DNA of 23,735 bases from Chara braunii (lineage: Eukaryota > Streptophyta > Charophyceae > Charales > Characeae): the NCBI GenBank assembly GCA_003427395.1, contig BFEA01000701.1, positions 435,960 to 459,694 on the forward strand, written 5' to 3'. This document shows positions 17,669 through 23,735 of the stretch, piece after piece. The notes beneath the pieces were generated by a model. It was not told the DNA's origin, ran no database searches, and worked only from the letters and a program-made list of their open reading frames with translations. The stretch's first letter is position 1, and the number at the start of each line of letters is the position of its first letter. A program made the translations under genes and the position numbers.

Positions 17669-18545
17669 TGTCACAAGTCCCAAATAATCCCTCGTTGCAA
17701 TGTCTGAAGCCAAAAGTCGAGTCTGGATCCAATGTCACCAAGCTCTCTCTCTCTTCTCTCGTAGTCTGCTGATGCAGTGAAGTCAGACGATGAGAGGGTG
17801 AGAGGGAGATGGTGGACTGAGAAGAGGAAGAAGAAGTACTCTCTCTCTCTCTGTTACGAGCCAGGTACTAACCTGTGAAGTTGGCGCTGTGATGCAGGTA
17901 CCTCGAAGACGAAGCTGGAGCAACGGCGCTGCAGGTAGGTACCTCTGGCCTCCGCCCAATCTCTCTCTCTCTCTAGTGCTATCCTAGCTATGGCGCCCAG
18001 CGCTGGAGACTACAGATACCTACTGTGCCCAGCGCTGAAGACTGAAGGCTAACGCTACTACTACTCCTGCAGCACTCCCTCCAGAGTGCTGCTGCCGAAT
18101 CCTGAAGACTACTGCCTCCTGCCTGCCCGTGAAGTGCATGGGAAGTCCCTCTGTACTACCTCGGCCTGCCTCCTGACTGCCTGAAGGGCGAGCCAGGCCG
18201 AGGAGGCTGCTCTTGCCAGTGCCNAAGTGTGCCAGGGGCTGGCGCTGCAGCATCTGCTGAGGCTGGCGTGGGAACAGGCTAAGAATAGCCTGTTCCCGAA
18301 ACCCTGGTTCGGTGCCTGAGTTTCAGGGCCGGTCGTTCTGATGAACGACCGAAAATGGCCCTTCGTTTCAGGCTAAAAAGGCTATTGCCATTTTTAGTCT
18401 GAAGCGACACAGGGACTGCAGGCCCCTGTTTTCAGGCTTTCGGGCTGAACAGTCACGGGGCCTGTAGGCCCTGGTTTTCAGGCTTTCAGCCTGAAGGACA
18501 CAGGGCCTGGAAAATGGCCCTCGTGTGCAGGTGCAGCATGTAACA
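17669..18545 (-). repeat. E5 3' LTR, about 877 bp
   Basis: In element direction it begins TGTTACATGCTG directly after the polypurine tract and ends GGACTTGTGACA; the termini TGTTAC and GTGACA are imperfect inverted repeats, as usual for LTRs. It has three CT microsatellites (near 17748, 17838 and 17960), a perfect 8-bp hairpin GGTCGTTC/GAACGACC at 18331-18350, and several short palindromes with TTTTCAGGCTTTC direct repeats between 18400 and 18500. One base at 18224 is undetermined (n). The outer end at 17669 is inferred from terminal symmetry. Confidence 0.75.
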
Positions 18546-18558
18546 CCCCCCCTTCCTT
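18546..18558 (-). promoter_or_regulatory. E5 polypurine tract
   Basis: On the minus strand AAGGAAGGGGGGG sits at the stop codon of the last pol frame (TAA at 18557-18559) and immediately before the TGTTAC of the LTR. Position and composition fit the plus-strand primer of an LTR retrotransposon. Confidence 0.85.
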
Positions 18559-18990
18559 ATGAAGTCATGCCGGGCCGAGGGCGAAGCCGACGATCTGAAG
18601 GTGGAACCTGGACGAAGGCGCGGCGTGGAGCCGAAGAAACCGGCTTGCCTTGCATCTTGCGTTCGTAGCGTGCGAGAACTTCTGGAGCTGTTGCTTGAAG
18701 TTTCGCACGGGTCAACCAACGGTCAACTCGGTGTGTGCAGTATGCAAAATGCACCAAATACTCGGTTGGCCTGTTCCCGTAGCGTCGCTGGGAGATAATG
18801 TCGCCGACCTCCTGAAAACCGTCCATGGAGGGTGGGTCTTGCGAACGTCTCCCGGGAAAATCGTCATGTTCCGCTGGCGTGTAAAGAGCCAACTTGGAGC
18901 AATGAAAGACTGGGTAGACGGGCAAGTGGCCGGGCACCTGAATCGTGAAGGTCCCTCGGGTGCGTCCTTAGCAGGTGCTACGATCGGCCA
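18557..18990 (-). pseudogene. E5 integrase C-terminus and chromodomain-like tail
   Basis: After MGPWPIVAPAKDAPEGPS (the GPY/F module, read in the frame of the 19698-18712 open frame) a frameshift near 18940 leads to PGHLPVYPVFHCSKLALYTP, then a tail VGDIISQRRYGNRPTEYLVHF with CTHRVDRWLTRAKL and PEVLARYERKM. The spacing of hydrophobic and aromatic residues, with YLV and a following W, resembles the chromodomain of chromoviruses. The last 30 residues are basic and proline-rich. The stop (TAA) abuts the polypurine tract. Confidence 0.8.
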
Positions 18991-19960
18991 AGGCCCCATC
19001 CATTTCGGGAGGAGCTTGCGAGAGATGTCTTGTTCAAGGCTGAATTCCGCTGCGGAAACCCACACGAAGTCGCCGGCGCGGAATGGGCAAGGAAGACACT
19101 GGCGATTGGCCTGCTGGCTCATGTGTTGCTGCGTCTTAGCCATCTGGTCGCGTGCCTTGACAAGAAGCTCTTGCATCCGACGCAAGAAAAGAAGATGGTC
19201 GTCGCTCTCGGCCGTTCGTGGAGTAATAGTGTCCAACGGTGAAGTGACCGGCGAGCCGTGCTTGAACTCGAAAGGCGATATCCCGATAGCCGGGTGGATG
19301 GAAGAGTTGTAGGCCAACTCGACATCCGGCAGTCGCTCAACCCAGTCCTTCTGGTCAGGACAAATGAGAGTGCAAAGGAGAACCTGTGCGAGCCCTCTCC
19401 GTTTGGCCATCGATCTGGGGGTGGCGAGTTGAACTGGGCTTAAAAGATAAGCCCCATCGCTTGATGAGCGCCAACCAAAAATCGGACATGAACCGAGTGT
19501 CGCGGTCGCAGACGATTTCCTTGGGGTAACCCTTGGTTCGAATCCAACCGGTGTAGAGAACCTCGGCCAACTCCGGTGCCTTGGCATGATAGCGACAAGG
19601 TAAAAACATGGCGAACTTGGTGAGTCGGTCGACCACCGTGAGAATCCCATCCACTCCAGTCTTGTGCTTGGGGAACGGGCCGGTAATGTCCATGGCAATC
19701 GCTTCTCTTCGCCTCAACGGGACCGGTAATGGTCGTAACTCGCCGTACGGACGATGGTTGCGAGATTTGCAGCGTCGGCAAACCTCGCATGACTCGCAAT
19801 AGCGCGTGACGTCGCCGAGAAGGTCGGGCCACCAAAATCGCTTGCGGAGTCGGCCAATCGTGCGATTGACTCCAAAGTGTCCGGTGGCGGGAGCATCGTG
19901 GAACTCGCGAAGAAGCCGTGTACGCAAGTGAGGATCACTCGGTACGCAAAGAAGGTCCTT
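18990..19960 (-). pseudogene. E5 integrase zinc and catalytic domains
   Basis: Integrase joins cDNA ends to target DNA. The minus frame 19927-19355 (190 codons) reads H-X6-H (FHDAPATGHFG), RFWWP and C-X2-C (YCESCEVC), the full zinc-binding domain, and then the catalytic triad: Asp in AMDITGPFP (residue 80), Asp in VCDRDTRF (141) and Glu in IDGQTERA (177). Exactly 35 residues separate the second Asp from the Glu, as in DD35E enzymes. A frameshift near 19400 moves to a frame with LPDVELAYNSSIHPAIG and SPFEFKHGSPVT. A frameshift near 19965 separates it from the RNase H frame upstream. The core motifs are all intact, unlike those of E4. Confidence 0.92.
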
Positions 19961-20139
19961 CCCCGCGTGTGGACAAGCAAGTACCCCTTTTGGATCCGGT
20001 AGTGAGAAGGCACTGGATTAGGAGAGGAGCAATTTGCGTACTTATTGCGAAACTCGGGGTCGGCTTGGTAGCCGCGGATGAAGCTGTTCCGCAGGTCATC
20101 ATCGATCTCGAAGGTTGAGTAGACCGCGGTACAGTGATT

Positions 20140-20640
20140 CGGAAGCCGTGAAAGAGCATCCGCAAAACGGTTCGACTTCCCGGGAATGTGATCGGGAAAG
20201 AAGTCGAACTGGTCGATGAACGTCATCCATCGAGCGATGGTGCTGTTGACGGTGTCTTGGGTCTTATAGAAGACCAATGGATTGTTGTCCGTTACCCATC
20301 GGAATTGACTTCGACCAAGGAGGAAGTGCCGCCACCGCTTGAGCGTGTGGACGAAGGCGAGGAGTTCCTTCTTGCGTGCATCGTCAATGGAATGCACGAC
20401 GGGCACTTTCTTGCTGAAATACTCGACCGGATGCCAGTCCACACCATCATGTTGCTCGAGGACTGCACCAATGCCATGGCCTGACGCATCCGTAGTGACG
20501 CGCGTAGGCAAAAGCGGGTCGTATATCCACAAGACCTCCACAGACAATAGCGCGGCTTTGAGAGCCAAGAATGATTCCCACGCCTCCTCTCCGAAGTCAA
20601 ACGGCCGATCCTCGCATTGAAGCTTGGTCAAGTGGGCCGC
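20140..20640 (-). pseudogene. E5 RNase H domain
   Basis: Within a 370-codon minus frame (20826-19714). It shows TTDASGHGIGAVLEQ (first Asp), KKELLAFVHTLKRWRHFLLGR (Glu), VTDNNPLVFYKTQDT (Asp) and NRFADALSRLPNH (fourth acidic residue), so every catalytic position is retained. It continues without break from the RT thumb and leads into the integrase linker. E1 carries the same motifs with frameshifts, which confirms the family link. Confidence 0.9.
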
Positions 20641-21600
20641 GATCTTTAAGTAGCCTTTGATAAAACGCTGGTAGTAGCCGGTGAGGCCAAGGAACAAACG
20701 AACATCCGTGATGTTCTGAGGCTCCGACCACTCTTGGATGGCCTGAATCTTGTCCGATAGCGGACTGATGCCCTCCGGTGTGACAAAATGTCCAAGTATT
20801 CCAGCTCTTGCCGAACAAATTCGCACTTGTCGAGGTTGGCCTTGTACCTGGCGCGGCGGAGCGTCTCCAACACTCGTCGAAGATGCCCAAGATGATCCTC
20901 CAATGACCGGCTATAGACGAGAATATCGTCTAAGTAGACCAGCACAAACCGGTCCAACATTGCACGGAACTCATTGGTCATTGCCGCTTGAAAGGTCACC
21001 GGGGCGTTGGTGAGGCCAAAAGGCATGACCACCTACTCAAAATGCCCGTACCTCGTCTTGAACGCGGATTTGTAGCCATCGTTCGGCCGGATCGAGATTT
21101 GATGATATCCCGATTTCAAATCCAACTCAGCACGAACCGGTCCAACATTGCATGAAACTCATTGGTCATTGCCGCTTGAAAGGTCGCCGGGGCGTTGGTG
21201 AGGCCAAAAGGCATGACCACCCACTCAAAATGCCCGTACCTCGTCTTGAACGCGGATTTGTAGCGATTGTTCGACCGGATCGAGATTTGATGATATCCCG
21301 ATTTGAAATCCAACTTAGAAAAATACTTTGCGCCGCCCAATCGCTCAAGAAGATCGTCGATGCGAGGAAGAGGCCCCGCATTCTTGACGGTTTGCGCGTT
21401 GAGCTTGCGGTAATCGATACACAATCGTAGATCCTTGTTCTTCTTCCGAACGAAGAGAACTGGTGCTCCATATGGGGAGCTACTAGGGCGGATCCAGCCC
21501 TTGGCCAACAAATCGTCGAGTTGTGCGCAGAGGACCTCAAGCTCCTCCTCGCTCATCTGATAGATGCAACCTTTCGGCGGTACGGCACCGGCCTCAAGAA
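20641..21600 (-). pseudogene. E5 reverse transcriptase, split by 188-bp duplication
   Basis: In element direction: [75 protein letters not shown] and [13 protein letters not shown], all in the open frame ending at 21116. There the frame breaks off at MLDRFVL, just before the catalytic motif, because a 188-bp tandem duplication repeats the preceding palm segment. The second copy carries a TAG shortly after KTRYGHFE, then reads on to the catalytic YLDD (20925-20936) and DDILVYSRSLEDH. A one-base loss near 20795 shifts to the frame that holds LGHFVTPEGISPLSDKIQ and the thumb. Confidence 0.92.
20940..21315 (-). repeat. 188-bp tandem duplication in E5 RT
   Basis: Copies at 20940-21127 and 21128-21315 run in the same direction and differ at about a dozen positions. 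The joint lies at CAACT/CAGCAC. Since 188 is not a multiple of three, the RT frame is broken. The copy boundary falls right before the codons of the YLDD catalytic motif, so only one YLDD remains, in the downstream part. Confidence 0.93.
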
Positions 21601-21849
21601 TGATCTCGTGAGAGATCGGCCGATCCGGCACCACACCGGTAGGTGACTCGAAGATGTCGGTGAACTCGTCCAGCAACCGCACCACCCGGGGGTCCGAAGA
21701 CAAGTCCATGGGTGAAGAGTCGGCTACCGCGACGGTCTGTAGGAAACATAGGCCGATCTCCTCGGGCTGCTCGTAAGCGCAAGTCGCCCGGAATGATTTG
21801 GTCGTCACCACTTGACACCGAATCGAAGGGTGCGGTAGAGGAATAGTAC

Positions 21850-22348
21850 ACGCCACTTCCGCGCCGAAGGCGTCGCGAACGCTAAGAGTCCGCCGGCGGA
21901 AGTTGACCGTGTGATCCGCACTTGCAAGCCAAGGCATTCCGTGAATGATGTCGAAGTCTGTGTCGAGAATGTCGAACGTCACCGGTTCGCATGCATGAGG
22001 TGCGAAATAAACAGGTACGGCCTCGATGTAACAGTCGAGAAGTTGCTGCGTTTTCCCATCCGCCAACTTCATCGCCGTCGGGTTTGCCTTCCTCCGAAGT
22101 TGTGCGCCAAGGCCAGCCCTTTGCATAAAGGATTGGCTCATGAAATTGCGAGACGAGCCGCTATCCAGCAAAGCACTGCAGGGCGCTTGCCCAACCTGGA
22201 TGCGGACATACATGAGCGGTGCGTTGTTGTCTTCGTACCGCTGCTTGCAAAACTCGCGGGCCACCTTGGTAACATACGCAAGGATGTTCCCCACCGCGAC
22301 TTCGTCATCCGTTGGCAAAGTTGGTGGTGCATAGAAGGACAAGTACAT
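21850..22348 (-). pseudogene. E5 aspartic protease
   Basis: First half of a 410-codon minus frame (22348-21116) that joins protease and RT without interruption. The active site [12 protein letters not shown] has its Asp at residue 62 of this frame (22163-22165). [12 protein letters not shown] follows; in E1 this motif reads FDIILGMPWLAS, so the usual Leu before Gly-Met is His here. Spacing and length match the E1 protease. The ATG at 22348 is only the first in this frame; the protein was certainly part of a longer polyprotein. Confidence 0.88.
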
Positions 22349-22747
22349 GTGGAGATGAGCGCATAGTGCTGCGCATTGCGGTCCCGACAGGCGGCCCGTG
22401 GTCGGGAGAGGAAGCCATGCATGTGAGCAGGTCCAATACCTCTATGTTGGCATAGTCCTCGGACGTGAGCGGGTCCAATACCTCTATGTTGAACTCGCAC
22501 GACGAATCCCGTGAAGAACCACTTGAAGACGACAAGTCGCCGCTGCCGGATGGAGAAGATGCCGCACACACGTCTTGTCCTTGAGCTTGAGTACCCAGCG
22601 TAGGAACGAGCCGGGCAGCATAGTCCTCAAAAGAAAGTAGAAGAGGACTATCGACTTCCGCATGCGCCTTGGAATGAAGGCTGGTTACTCGCTAAGAAAT
22701 CGGTTCCAGAGGCGCCGAGAGTGTCGTCGAGTCACTCTCGGCGGTGC
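22305..22747 (-). pseudogene. E5 gag-protease linker with 42-bp repeat
   Basis: The minus frame 22571-22305 encodes a serine-rich stretch and FNIEVLDPLTSEDYA, then NIEVLDLLT again: a 42-bp in-frame tandem duplication, seen as GTCCAATACCTCTATGTTG at 22431 and 22473 on the plus strand. E1 has one copy of the corresponding phrase. A frame change connects it to the protease near 22320. Between 22572 and 22747 I see no motif; a TCGA/CTCTCGGCG-rich stretch lies near 22720-22745. Confidence 0.65.
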
Positions 22748-23735
22748 TCAGTTTCCCTGTTTGCCCTTGCCTTTCAATGGGCAGGCCAGTGTCTGATGAA
22801 GATCACTGTCGCACCATAGGCAATAGTGGAATCTCGTGCGCTCGTTGAATGCTTGCTCGGAGATGCCGTATTGGGACCAAGGGGCTGGAGCTGCTGCGCC
22901 GGGGCCGGGGCTAGATGTGGTGTGTCTTCGTCTTGGTCCTCGGCCTTTGCCGGGGCGCCCACCTTCCCGGGCGGCTGCGAGTCTGTCCCCTTCACTAGCA
23001 GACACAGCCTCGCTGGTTTGGTCAAACGGCGTTGCTGCCGCGACCACGACCACTCTTGGTCGATGCTGGTCCCTGCTCGGGCCTGCCGCAGACGAACGCA
23101 GGTTCTTAGCCTCCTTGTTCGTAATGATAATCTAAGCGGCCTTGTCAAAAAGTTTTGCCGTTGTTGTCCTGGTGTCCTCGACGTGAGTCAGGGCATTGCT
23201 TAATGTCGGACATGACCTTGAGATGAAATAGTGGCGGATGGCTTTGAAGCCCATCTGGAGGTTTGGGACTGATGTCAAGCGTTGGTACTTGGCAATCCAG
23301 TCGGTACTCGGCAGCGTGCCCTGCTCAAAGACCATGAGCTTGTCCATAGCCTTTATCTCCGGTGACTCGACTTGGAACCGCTTGTGCCACGCCGCCTTTT
23401 AGATCATCCCAACTGATCTTGGTGTGCAAGTCGGCAGCTACCACTCCATACTTGGACAAGAGATTGTCCAACCAAGCCTGGCACGCGCCCCCTGAGCGAG
23501 AGTATAAGTATGCGTGGTGCTTGTGTTCTTTGACGTTGTGTAGCTGCAGCGTGAGCTCGAACTTGCGGAACCATGGAATCGGATCTGTCTTCTAGTCGCA
23601 AAAGATCTCCTGCCCGTCAAACTTTGGAGCTGTCTCGCGCAGTTTCGAACTTGAGGTGTTGGCGGTAGTACAGATCCGTTGTTCCAACTGTTGCGTTCGG
23701 TCTGCTGTAACTGCACGCCGTCCTTCAGGGAGCCG
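22748..23735 (-). pseudogene. gag: E5 Gag pseudogene, truncated by window edge
   Basis: In element direction the capsid part (about 23620-23410) contains PIPWFRKFEL, YLYSRSGGACQAWLDN and LHTKISWDDLK, with a TAG at about 23594-23596. It lines up with the E1 Gag and keeps the Trp codon (TGG, near 23382-23386) that is a stop in E1. An extra A in GATCTAAAAGG near 23400 shifts the frame. The frame 23347-23132 continues with IAKYQRL and RHYFISRSCPTLSNAL. The frame 23053-22748 ends with a Gly/Arg/Pro-rich stretch and a CCHC zinc knuckle (C-X2-C-X4-H-X4-C at 22822-22781). The Gag N-terminus is outside the window. Confidence 0.88.

Larger units (their letters stand above)
17669..23735 (-). mobile_element. 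E5: Ty3/gypsy element inserted in E4, runs off window
   Basis: The best preserved element here, on the minus strand. Read in its own direction (from 23735 down) it has Gag capsid and zinc knuckle, protease, RT, RNase H, integrase, chromodomain-like tail, polypurine tract and 3' LTR. Its LTR lies within the integrase of E4, so E5 is younger than E4. The 5' LTR and primer site are outside the window, so target-site duplication cannot be checked. It has about half a dozen frameshifts and two tandem duplications. Confidence 0.9.

Noticed and set aside
18650-19312. 220-codon plus-strand frame opposite the E5 integrase
   Set aside because: The minus strand carries clear integrase and chromodomain-like motifs; the plus frame has none.

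Overview
The window looks like a transposon graveyard from a streptophyte (plant or charophyte alga) nuclear genome. The evidence is layered, decayed Ty3/gypsy (Metaviridae) LTR retrotransposons, chromodomain-like integrase tails, a primer-binding site matching initiator tRNA-Met, and long purine-only GAA arrays. I saw no host gene, no tRNA or rRNA gene and no bacterial-style gene. A charophyte such as Chara is my guess; the sequence alone does not prove it.

Layout. 1-200: G-run-rich DNA. 201-720: GGAT-type minisatellite with units of about 90-118 bp. 721-2270: polypurine GAA satellite with a higher-order repeat of about 560-600 bp. 2271-2982: unassigned DNA with a 12-bp perfect inverted repeat. 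2983-7670: element E1 (+), a Ty3 element with gag, protease, RT and RNase H, heavily frameshifted, whose gag carries a 284-bp tandem triplication. 7671-8704: E2 (-), a fragment made of an LTR piece, a polypurine-like tract and an integrase piece, with about 1.1 kb missing between the last two. 8705-9212: TTC microsatellite and unassigned DNA with a hairpin. 9213-10752: E3 (+), integrase C-terminus, chromodomain-like tail, polypurine tract and LTR. 10753-11682: a second LTR directly abutting the first, followed by a primer-binding site at 11686. 11698-17668: leader, gag, protease, RT, RNase H and integrase of E4 (+), cut off inside the integrase. 17669-23735: E5 (-), whose 3' LTR interrupts E4; it reads (on the minus strand) gag, protease, RT, RNase H, integrase, chromodomain-like tail, polypurine tract, LTR, and runs off the right edge.

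How the parts relate. E1, E2 and E5 belong to one family: their Gag zinc knuckles, protease-RT proteins and integrase pieces align closely. E1 and E5 lie in opposite orientation and form a diverged inverted repeat with arms of about 3.5 kb. E4 is a different Ty3 lineage with a longer Gag. E3 may be the 3' end of an E4-like element. All coding regions are pseudogenes: each has stops, frameshifts, duplications or replaced catalytic residues. E5 has the best preserved domains, including a readable HHCC plus DD35E integrase segment. I found no credible new biological system. The most informative content is the history of rearrangements and the repeat structures.
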